A stretch of DNA of 64,000 nucleotides from Nostoc sp. KVJ3. Its GTDB lineage: Bacteria > Cyanobacteriota > Cyanobacteriia > Cyanobacteriales > Nostocaceae. The notes under the pieces are model-generated. The model did not search any database. It was not told where the DNA came from and saw only the letters and a list, made by a program, of their open reading frames with translations. Below, piece after piece: positions 36,744-44,040 of the stretch. Position 1 is the first letter of the stretch. Each line of letters starts with the position of its first letter. The position numbers and the translations under genes were made by a program. The DNA is taken from the NCBI RefSeq assembly GCF_026127265.1, contig NZ_WWFG01000002.1, forward strand, positions 1,798,001 to 1,862,000. Reading direction: 5' to 3'.

Positions 36744-37663
36744 GCGGAAAACTCTTGGAATATACAGGTAAAGTTCAGCCCCAGCTAGGAGAAAGGGGAG
36801 CGAACGGACAGCTTTTATATCCTTATTTGCCTAACCCGGAACTGGTAGAAGCAGTAAACTTAGCGATTTATTTGGAACGCCCTTTACTGCTGAAAGGTGA
36901 ACCGGGATGTGGTAAGACTCAACTTGCAAGTGCAGTTGCTTACGAGCTAGGTTTAAACTTAGAAGCTTGGTACATCAAATCCACCAGTCGAGGGCGGGAT
37001 GGTTTATATAACTATGATGCCGTTGGACGTTTGCGGGATGCTCAACTAGCAGCTTCCAATCGCCTGACAGCAGAACAAATTCAGCGAATTGATGACCCAA
37101 CTACATACGTACGTTGGGGGCCTCTGGGACGGGCATTTCAGCAAGACAACCGCACTGTTGTCCTAATTGACGAAATTGATAAAGCTGACATTGACTTTCC
37201 CAACGACTTGCTGCTGGAATTAGATGAACGGCGGTTTATTGTCGAGGAAACAGGTCAGGAAATTAAGGCTAAGGCAGCACCCATTGTTTTAATTACCAGC
37301 AACGATGAGAAAGATTTGCCAGATGCCTTTTTACGTCGGTGCTTGTTTCACTATGTAGAATTTCCTAGTCGTGAGCGGTTGATAGAGATTATCAACGCTC
37401 TTTTTCCTGCTTCACCTCAAGCTTTGGTATATAAAGCCATAGTTCGCTTCTTTCTACTGCGAGAAGAAATGCGAAAAGATAAAGGGGAGGCAGGTAAAAA
37501 AGTCAGCACCAGCGAATTAATTGACTGGTTTCGCGTTCTAAGTCGTTATCCTCAAGATGAGGCTCTGGCAAAACTAGATGGCAAAATACCTTATGCTGGC
37601 GTGTTGCTAAAAAGTTGGGATGACCATATACGCTATTTGAGACAGAGCCGTGGAAGTGAATGA
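36728..37663 (+). CDS. MoxR-family AAA+ ATPase
   Basis: 311 residues. Walker A GEPGCGKT (57-64), Walker B VVLIDEID (144-151), sensor 1 ITSNDEKDLPDAFLRRC (189-205, with arginine-finger candidates) and the helical lid are all present, so it should hydrolyse ATP. MoxR proteins work with vWA proteins as chaperone-like remodelling complexes; the vWA gene follows with a 14-base overlap. The start lies inside the upstream gene and depends on translational coupling. Confidence 0.92.
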   Translation: MVKAVGGKLLEYTGKVQPQLGERGANGQLLYPYLPNPELVEAVNLAIYLERPLLLKGEPGCGKTQLASAVAYELGLNLEAWYIKSTSRGRDGLYNYDAVGRLRDAQLAASNRLTAEQIQRIDDPTTYVRWGPLGRAFQQDNRTVVLIDEIDKADIDFPNDLLLELDERRFIVEETGQEIKAKAAPIVLITSNDEKDLPDAFLRRCLFHYVEFPSRERLIEIINALFPASPQALVYKAIVRFFLLREEMRKDKGEAGKKVSTSELIDWFRVLSRYPQDEALAKLDGKIPYAGVLLKSWDDHIRYLRQSRGSE

Positions 37664-39050
37664 TTTGCCTCTACTGGAACTTTTTACTAAACTGCGTGAA
37701 GCTGGTTTACCACTCGGTATAGAGGAGTATCAGTTAGTTTTACAAGCTATACAAGCTGGCTTTGGGATTAATGACCAAGCTGCTTTAAAACGTTTGTGTC
37801 AGACTTTGTGGATTAAATCTGCTGAAGAATTGCGATTATTTGAATATCACTTTGAACAATTAATAACTATTAATAGTATTTTGCCAACGCCAGAAAAAGT
37901 TGTTAAACATTCTCGGCAGTATCAATTATCTCTAATTACTCGCTACTTGATTTTAGGGTTTATCGGAGTAGGAATTGTCTTAGGTGTTGGGCTAACTTTA
38001 AGACAGCGAAATCCGACACCACAGCCACTCGCACAGCCAACTGCACAGCCAACTGCACAGCCAACTGCACAGCCAACCCCACAGTCACCCGCACAGCCAA
38101 CCGCAACACCAAAAGACACAAACCAGCCAGATTTTATTTTTTGGAGTTTGCTATCACTTATAAACTTAAGCGCTGGATCTGGATATATATTTTTTAGGTG
38201 GATATTTCAGAGGAGGGCTGAACATAACGATCGCAGTGCCTTGCTTCCCAAACCAAATCTCACTTCTATTGCTTCCCCGATTCCTACAAAATTAGCAAAA
38301 ATAATCAAAGATGAGGTACAAGTAGCTCAGGTCGTGCTGCAAGCTACTAGCAAAAGCGAGGAAAGTCTCTACAATCGTTTCATCCTAACCACTGAGTATC
38401 TTCCTGTAACTGAACGGCAAATGAAGCAGATTTGGCGCTACTTGCGCCGTCCAGTACGTGAAGGACAACGCACAGAGTTAGACGTAGAAGCAACGGTTAA
38501 ACAGATTGGACATCAAGGTTTACTACTCGAACCTGTTTTGCTACCGCGTCGAGTAAACCGAACGGAACTACTATTACTAATTGACCAGGATGGCTCGATG
38601 GTGCCTTTTCACGAGATGTCATATCGTTTGGCAACAACTTCCTGGCGCGGGGGTCGTTTGGGCAAATCTGGGATTTACTATTTTCACAACAGCCCCGTTG
38701 AATATCTCTACCGCGATCGCAATTATCAACAAGCAGAGTTAGTCAGTGATATCATCACTCACAATTGCTCTAACCGGACGGCTGTATTAATTTATAGTGA
38801 TGCTGGCGCTGCCCGTGGCGGCCATAGCGAGGAACGTTACGAATTAACCAAAAAATTTCTCGCCCAGTTAAAACAAAAGGTACGTTACATTGCTTGGCTG
38901 AATCCCATGCCTAAAAAGCGTTGGCTTGGGACAACATCTGGAGAAATTGCCCACCTTGTCCCAATGTTTGAAGTCAATCGTCGGGGTTTACAAGATGCTG
39001 TAAATGTGCTGCGCGGACGAATTACGAACTTTGAGGAGCAGGGAAAATGA
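37650..39050 (+). CDS. Membrane-anchored vWA-domain protein of MoxR-vWA system
   Basis: 466 residues, GTG start. Residues 1-90 are a helical domain (LPLLELFTKLREAGLPLGIE). A first membrane helix (about 97-117), a Pro-Thr-Gln repeat loop (121-156) and a second helix (162-184) follow, so both end domains should face the cytosol with the loop outside. Residues about 245-460 form the vWA-like domain: YLPVTERQMKQIWRYLRRPV, ELDVEATV, the MIDAS-like LLLIDQDGSM (D312, D314, S316), LIYSDAGAARGG and IAWLNPMP. It is presumably activated or remodelled by MoxR. It overlaps the next gene by four bases. Confidence 0.88.
   Translation: MEVNDLPLLELFTKLREAGLPLGIEEYQLVLQAIQAGFGINDQAALKRLCQTLWIKSAEELRLFEYHFEQLITINSILPTPEKVVKHSRQYQLSLITRYLILGFIGVGIVLGVGLTLRQRNPTPQPLAQPTAQPTAQPTAQPTPQSPAQPTATPKDTNQPDFIFWSLLSLINLSAGSGYIFFRWIFQRRAEHNDRSALLPKPNLTSIASPIPTKLAKIIKDEVQVAQVVLQATSKSEESLYNRFILTTEYLPVTERQMKQIWRYLRRPVREGQRTELDVEATVKQIGHQGLLLEPVLLPRRVNRTELLLLIDQDGSMVPFHEMSYRLATTSWRGGRLGKSGIYYFHNSPVEYLYRDRNYQQAELVSDIITHNCSNRTAVLIYSDAGAARGGHSEERYELTKKFLAQLKQKVRYIAWLNPMPKKRWLGTTSGEIAHLVPMFEVNRRGLQDAVNVLRGRITNFEEQGK
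38031..38105 (+). repeat. 12-bp tandem repeat encoding Ala-Gln-Pro-Thr
   Basis: Four to five head-to-tail copies of GCACAGCCAACT with later degenerate units, inside the vWA gene. It codes for the predicted extracytoplasmic loop between the two membrane helices. Copy number could change by slippage in multiples of four residues. Confidence 0.8.
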
Positions 39051-40555
39051 GCAAAATTAGTCCTCAAGTTGCTAACCGACGTATAGAGTCTTTTAGTAAA
39101 CGATTCGGAAAAGCTCATCTGTATTTGGCATATCATGCTGCTTTTCCCTTAGCGCTTACACCCAATCTTTTATATCGGATATGGGCTAATTTCCAACGAG
39201 ATATTCACGCTCAAGTGCTAGATATCCCCTGGATAGGGGTAGCGGATCTGTTGCTTTCTAGTCTTTGTGATGAAGCTGGGCATGAACTCTACGAAATGGA
39301 TTTGTCCATCCGAAATGTGCTGTTAAAGCGATTACAGGAAGACGAAAAGTTTGGTCAACAGAGGATTAATGAACTATCGAAGTTTTTACTTGATTATGTA
39401 CAACAGCAACTTCAGAGTGACGATCCCGATCTGCGCGACTTTGCTCAAGCTCAGTATTGGACAGCGATCGCATATACTAAACCCAGTGAGGCAGCTAGTG
39501 AACTAACAGCGACTCTCAAAAAAGCCTATCAGTCCGATAGAGCAGATTTAATTCGATTAGCATCATTGGTAGAAACTTTAGCAGAGCCACTAGCAGAATT
39601 TGAGGAACTACTGATTGATGCTCGAAAGATGAGGAGCTTTGCCTCTAGCAATCAAAAGGCTGTAGAGCCTCCATTGGCAAAAAATAAATTTCCTAAGTCT
39701 TTAATTTTTTCTGGATTGGCTTTAGCACTGGTTAATGTCAGTTTTTGGTATCTTTACGAGCCAGCAAAAGCAATTCCCATGTGTATGCAGTCTTTCATGG
39801 AGCCACAAGGCAATGACAAAGCACTTGGTATTGGTGTTGCAGATCAAGACGGTAGAGTAGATTGGACATCTGTGAAAAACTCTGGTATGACTTTCGCTGT
39901 TGTAAAAGCTACAGAAGGTGTTGCCATCAAAGACTCTGCTTTTCCTAATCACTGGCGAACTCTGAAAGCTGATGGTATGATTCGGGGTGCTTATCATTTC
40001 TTTCACCCACATACATCTGACCCGGTTCAGCAAGCAAAAGAATTCTTAAAAACTGTTGGTAAATTTGAACCTGGAGATTTACCACCAGTTTTAGATATAG
40101 AAGTAACAGATAAGGTAGATAACCAAACTGTCATCAATGCAGCCAAGCAATGGTTAGTAGAGGTAGAAAAAGAGCTAAAACAACAGACTGGAAGGACAAT
40201 CAAACCAATTATTTATACTTTCCCTAGCTTCTGGCAAGAGCTTGGTAATCCATCTGATTTTGCTAGTTACCCTTTATTCATTGCCCACTACGGAACTCAG
40301 CAACCATCAATTCCTAGCCCTTGGCAGGGCAAATATCTATTCCATCAATATAACGGTGACATATCTGGTGTACCTGGCGTTAGCGGTAGAGCTGATTTGA
40401 ACTACTTCAACGGCTCAGTACAAGACCTTAAATGTTTTGCAAAGTCGCCATCCCTATTCCAAGTGACATCCCAATTACGTAATCTCATATCTGGACAAAA
40501 AGTTACAAAAGCTACAGAGCCTCTTGTTAGCCCAACTTTCACACCAGTAAAATAG
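39047..40555 (+). CDS. MoxR-vWA third component fused through a TM helix to a GH25 lysozyme domain
   Basis: 502 residues. Residues 1-200 are the helical domain that, in related cyanobacterial operons, precedes variable effectors (RRIESFSKRFGKAHLYLAYH, ANFQRDI). A membrane helix spans about 217-237. Residues about 258-458 match GH25 muramidases (VDWTSVK, VVKATEG, RGAYHFFHP, the catalytic DxE at PPVLDIE with D350 and E352, and RADLNYFNG). The first catalytic Asp of GH25 (G-x-D-V-S) is read here as GIGVA, so activity is uncertain. With the N-terminus inside, the lysozyme would face peptidoglycan. Last gene of the operon, ATGA overlap with vWA. Confidence 0.85.
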   Translation: MSKISPQVANRRIESFSKRFGKAHLYLAYHAAFPLALTPNLLYRIWANFQRDIHAQVLDIPWIGVADLLLSSLCDEAGHELYEMDLSIRNVLLKRLQEDEKFGQQRINELSKFLLDYVQQQLQSDDPDLRDFAQAQYWTAIAYTKPSEAASELTATLKKAYQSDRADLIRLASLVETLAEPLAEFEELLIDARKMRSFASSNQKAVEPPLAKNKFPKSLIFSGLALALVNVSFWYLYEPAKAIPMCMQSFMEPQGNDKALGIGVADQDGRVDWTSVKNSGMTFAVVKATEGVAIKDSAFPNHWRTLKADGMIRGAYHFFHPHTSDPVQQAKEFLKTVGKFEPGDLPPVLDIEVTDKVDNQTVINAAKQWLVEVEKELKQQTGRTIKPIIYTFPSFWQELGNPSDFASYPLFIAHYGTQQPSIPSPWQGKYLFHQYNGDISGVPGVSGRADLNYFNGSVQDLKCFAKSPSLFQVTSQLRNLISGQKVTKATEPLVSPTFTPVK

Positions 40556-40705
40556 CTAAAACTGGTCAATAATAGTATTTTGGGTCATTAAAAGCTTTAA
40601 AATTTTCTAAGTGTGTGTAATTAAAAATTACTGCGGCAAACTATAATTCGTATTAAACAACAAAAGGCTGTGCGATCGCATTTCTCACCTCCAAAAAAAT
40701 AGGGC

Positions 40706-40954
40706 ATGATAAACCAAACCTTTACCAACGGTTATGCATTATTCATTGGCATAAGTGCAGATTTACCAGTCACTGTCAAAGATGCAACGGCTATACGAAA
40801 TATACTGATTGGTGGCGAGCATTGCAACCATAAGACTTATGTAAATATACAGTTATTTGGCGCATGGAAATCAGGATTTCCTCATCTAGAAAACAAGGAA
40901 AATAGAGATATTCAGTTAATTGGTGTTTGTTTATACTATTTCAAATTTTTGTAG
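40706..40954 (+). pseudogene. Caspase-like (peptidase C14) N-terminal remnant
   Basis: An 82-codon frame whose first half, NGYALFIGISADLPVTVKDA then TAIRNILIGGEHC, matches the start of cyanobacterial caspase/metacaspase domains. The match ends after about 45 residues; the catalytic His and Cys regions are absent. It is likely the head of a deleted caspase gene. Caspases are common effectors in STAND and MoxR-vWA conflict loci, so its place after the operon is suggestive. It could still be expressed as a small peptide. Confidence 0.65.
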
Positions 40955-40992
40955 TCGTTATACTTATGGCTTAGGTTCTACCTGGGAATTAG

Positions 40993-41017
40993 GAAGTGGC
41001 TTTGCCACTTCTTTTTA
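40993..41017 (+). terminator. Rho-independent terminator ending the MoxR-vWA locus
   Basis: GAAGTGGC-TTT-GCCACTTC followed by TTTTTATT. It lies after the caspase remnant and marks the likely end of transcription from 35757. Confidence 0.85.
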
Positions 41018-41093
41018 TTAATTTAGTAACTCGGCAAAAAATAAATTAAAAGTTAAAAGTAATTTGTTGAACTTTTAACTTTTATTAGTTTTT

Positions 41094-41189
41094 ATATCAT
41101 GTCCGTTTAATAGACCATAAAATAATTAGCCTGTGAAGTGATGGCTTTGCAACCTTCAACAGAACTTTGGTCAATTATAGACATGATAT
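41094..41189. repeat. MITE-like element, family G (copy 1)
   Basis: 96 bp with ends ATATCATGTCCG and TAGACATGATAT (inverted). It finishes at the stop codon of the Rieske gene. A 201-bp relative is at 61427-61627. Confidence 0.6.
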
Positions 41190-42277
41190 TAATCATTACT
41201 CATTGTATCTTGCCATCTCTCCCGCTTGGGCTTACTCTCCACATCGCGCGATCGCGCTTCTTGCCAAGTTCCCCACATTAGGGATTGCTGTTTTTCAATA
41301 TGGTTAATAAAGTGGATGATTGGCTGATCTGCTTTAAGGGGAGTTTTTAAATCAAACTTAATTGTTTGGACAATCTTGATGTCACCCATGAGAAAGAATT
41401 TACCTGCAATCTTGGTTAGCCACAAAACAATTCGATTGCATAACCAACCAAAAAATCCTTTACGTTTCTTAGTCATTAACAAGATTTGACCTTCAGCTTT
41501 TCCACCCTCATGGAGGCGAACTGCAAACATGGTGTGAACATGAAAGAAATCGGGGCCAAGTGTTACAATGCCAATGCTACCATACCAATAACAAACACTG
41601 TAAGTTATGACATTTTTGTAGACAAGACGGATAAGCTTAATGAAAGATGAACTATCTTTAATGGGTGTAATATTACTAAAGATAATTGCATTTTCGTTCA
41701 GTTCTTGTCTTTCAAAAATGATTTCTATTGGCAGTTCGTGGACTGTATTGATGTGTTGAGCATCGATGGCGTTAATCATCACCACATTGGGGTGACAGTT
41801 CATCACAAAGTGAGAATGGATGGTAACATCACACTCTTTTTGTTCCAACTCTGGAATAAAAGGTAGGGGTTGTTGTGGTATCTCTCCAGTCCAAACCCAA
41901 ATCATGCCGTACTTCTCAGCAGTGGGCCAAGTTTGTAACTTTAGGGAAGGCGGCGTATCTAAACATGGAATATCAATACACATCCCTTCACCATCAAACT
42001 TCCAGTGGTGAAAAAAACAACGGAGTGCATTACCTTCAACTTTACCTTCAGCAAGGTGAGCGCCCATGTGAGGACAGTAGGCATCAAAGGTAGCTACTCT
42101 TTTGTCTTTACCACGGTAAATTACTAGTTCTCTGCCCAAAATCTTGACAGGTTTTACCTCACCCAACCGCAGATTTCGAGAGGGGATTACCCAATACCAT
42201 CCCTCAATAAAACGCTCTGGATTATTAAAATTTTTAGGTTTACGTGTTGAGCTAAAAGTCTGCGAGTTTAGATTCAT
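41189..42277 (-). CDS. Rieske [2Fe-2S] oxygenase (PaO-like/aromatic-ring type)
   Basis: 362 residues. An N-terminal Rieske domain has the cluster ligands in YCPHMGAHL (C-x-H) and CFFHHWKF (C-x2-H). The C-terminal catalytic domain has a mononuclear-iron triad candidate in NAIDAQHINTVHELP (D-x2-H-x4-H). The layout fits oxygenases that act on aromatic, carotenoid or tetrapyrrole-type substrates. No reductase or ferredoxin gene is adjacent, so electrons probably come from a general ferredoxin. The substrate is not determined. Divergent from the MerR gene. Confidence 0.88.
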   Translation of the reverse strand: MNLNSQTFSSTRKPKNFNNPERFIEGWYWVIPSRNLRLGEVKPVKILGRELVIYRGKDKRVATFDAYCPHMGAHLAEGKVEGNALRCFFHHWKFDGEGMCIDIPCLDTPPSLKLQTWPTAEKYGMIWVWTGEIPQQPLPFIPELEQKECDVTIHSHFVMNCHPNVVMINAIDAQHINTVHELPIEIIFERQELNENAIIFSNITPIKDSSSFIKLIRLVYKNVITYSVCYWYGSIGIVTLGPDFFHVHTMFAVRLHEGGKAEGQILLMTKKRKGFFGWLCNRIVLWLTKIAGKFFLMGDIKIVQTIKFDLKTPLKADQPIIHFINHIEKQQSLMWGTWQEARSRDVESKPKRERWQDTMSND

Positions 42278-42749
42278 TTTTATAGTTTCACTTGAGGTGA
42301 AGCAATTGATCTAGAAGTAACATGGAAACTTTTAAAAAACAGTTACTTTCAGTACCATGACAACCGACTATCCAATAAATAGATAAAAATCAAGAGGCAA
42401 AACTTTAATTAATTTTATTTAAAAATGTTACAATTATGTCAACTAAATATAAGATTATATAGCTACTTTCCATTACTAAGAGATATTTGGAAAATCAAGA
42501 CTTAGTAAAAGCTCTAATTAGATAAAAAGTTAAACTACCGATGCCAATATTTTGCCAAACCATCAAATGACTTATAGCAGTCCTATTTGATTCGTGAAAA
42601 ATATGGAGAAGGAAACGAACCGCAAAGGACGCAAAGGACGCAAAGGGAAGAAAGAAGAAAGAGATGTATAGTTTTCAGAAATGATTTATGACTGCTATAG
42701 CAACTACTAAAATATGTGATAATAGTTACAAGAGTTGGGAGGGTCTGCC
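42278..42749. other. Divergent spacer with MITE family B copy 3
   Basis: 472 bases between the Rieske and MerR genes. The MITE occupies 42573-42699; the rest is A+T rich with no firm signal. A ribosome binding site for MerR (GGGAGG) is at 42738-42743. Confidence 0.6.
42573..42699. repeat. MITE-like element, family B (copy 3)
   Basis: 127 bp with ends TATAGCAGTCCTATTTGATT and AAATGATTTATGACTGCTATA. The core has the duplicated string AAGGACGCAAAGGACGCAAA. Confidence 0.75.
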
Positions 42750-43169
42750 GTGTTAACTCAGGATGAAAAACTGCTTTTAATTGGCCAGGTAACAGATATA
42801 AGCGGAATCCCTATCAGGACAATTCGCTATTATGAGAGTTTAGGCTTACTCAAATCTTCTAGACGAACAGAGGGAGGCTTTCGCCAGTTCTCATTGGATG
42901 TACTGACTCGTCTAGCGTTTATTAAAAGGGCACAGAATCTTGGTCTTAGCTTAGAAGAAATTGGAAATATTCTTCAGGTCTATGACCAAGGTCAAGCTCC
43001 CTGTGGTGAAATTAAAGAAAAGCTCGAAGACAAGCTTTTGCAAATTGACCGCCAAATGGATCAGTTATTAACTTTACGGTCTGAAATCAAGGGATTACTT
43101 TCAGGCTGGAAGAATATCAACGACCACCATAAAGATACAATTTGTCCCATTATTCAAAATAAGTCTTAA
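42750..43169 (+). CDS. MerR-family heavy-metal-responsive regulator
   Basis: 139 residues from the GTG at 42750, which follows GGGAGG by six bases; a TTG at 42735 is the longer alternative. The winged helix (IGQVTDISGIPIRTIRYYES, GLL, RTEGGFRQF) is followed by a long dimer helix. Cysteines in QAPCGEIK and near the end (TICPII) occupy the positions of ZntR Cys79 and the last metal Cys of ZntR/CueR, but the CC pair of ZntR is missing. Metal specificity is therefore open. A MerR-type operator precedes the copper chaperone gene at 46833, and this protein is the obvious candidate to bind it. Confidence 0.88.
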   Translation: MLTQDEKLLLIGQVTDISGIPIRTIRYYESLGLLKSSRRTEGGFRQFSLDVLTRLAFIKRAQNLGLSLEEIGNILQVYDQGQAPCGEIKEKLEDKLLQIDRQMDQLLTLRSEIKGLLSGWKNINDHHKDTICPIIQNKS

Positions 43170-43793
43170 TTCGTAATTTAAATACCTCAATGCTGAATAC
43201 AAAGAAATAGAAAAGAATAAAGAAGTACGACTTATACAAACCTAAAGCTTGTAGGTTTGCGTCAGTTCGGAAAAAAAAGAAGATCGAGCAGTTTCTTTAT
43301 TACGGCGTTGCTAATTGCGGTAAGTAATAATGCAAAATTGAAGAAGGCAGAAGGCAGAGGGCAGAGGGCAGAAGGAACTTTTTCGTTGGGGATTCAGACC
43401 CCAACCAATTGTAAGCACCGTATAGACAGTGGGGTTTTATACCCAAGTTCGGTTCGGTCACAGGCAGAGGGAGGAGGCAGTATTCCCTTCTGCCTTCTGC
43501 CTCCTGCCCTCTGCCTTTCTTGATAAATATACATTTGTCATTGCGAATGGAGCAAAGCGGAATGAAGCAATCCCAAGACCTTGCCTTCGCGAAGCGTGTC
43601 CGAAGGACTTATGCTTCGCTACATTTAATTCCGTACCCTACGGGAAGGCTCCGCCTACGCAATGACATAAATATTTTTGTATACGCACCTATGAAAACGA
43701 TTGTGCATTGCGGTGAAAAATCCTTGTAGAGACGTAAATTTTTACGTCTTTACATTCAAGTTCATACCTCGATTCAGCAACGCCTCTTTTACT
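43170..43793. other. Repeat-rich spacer with nested elements
   Basis: The left end of MITE family F (GGCGTTGCTAATTGCGGTAA, about 43305) is separated from its remaining right part (43688-43789) by about 365 bases. That gap contains purine repeat (GAAGGCAGAGGGCAGAGG) and the CTTCGCGAAGCGTGTCCGAA repeat. No gene is supported; the small frames in it are translated repeats. Confidence 0.65.
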
Positions 43794-44021
43794 TTAGGAT
43801 TCAGAACTTTTATAGAGGAGAAACCACCATAACTCTAGTCCAATTAAGGCAAAACCTGCGATCGCAACACCAACTTTCAATGCCAAAGGTTGCTCTATGT
43901 GGTTAAATTGGCTGTTTTGCTCTGACGAGTGGGCTGGCATTTCTGCTAATGTTACACCTGGTGATCCAGTGAGAAGCACTAAAGCTACAAGGCTTCCCCA
44001 AAGCGTTTTTTGACTGAACAT
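43794..44021 (-). CDS. Small membrane protein associated with copper ATPase
   Basis: 75 residues: a signal peptide (MFSQKTLWGSLVALVLLTGS ... TLA), a short His-containing extracytoplasmic loop (EMPAHSSEQNSQFNHIEQP) and a C-terminal membrane helix (VGVAIAGFALIGLELWWFLL). It starts 19 bases after the copper ATPase stop, so is probably the last gene of the copper operon. The Met/His residues may handle copper at the periplasmic face; this is inference. Family not named. Confidence 0.75.
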   Translation of the reverse strand: MFSQKTLWGSLVALVLLTGSPGVTLAEMPAHSSEQNSQFNHIEQPLALKVGVAIAGFALIGLELWWFLLYKSSES

Positions 44022-44040
44022 TTCCTAAATTACCCTACAG

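Noticed and set aside
43257..43729. Three overlapping plus-strand frames of 69-88 codons
   Set aside because: All translate repeat DNA (GGCAGAGGGCAGAGG and CGCGAAGCGTGTCCG) within the nested repeat block.
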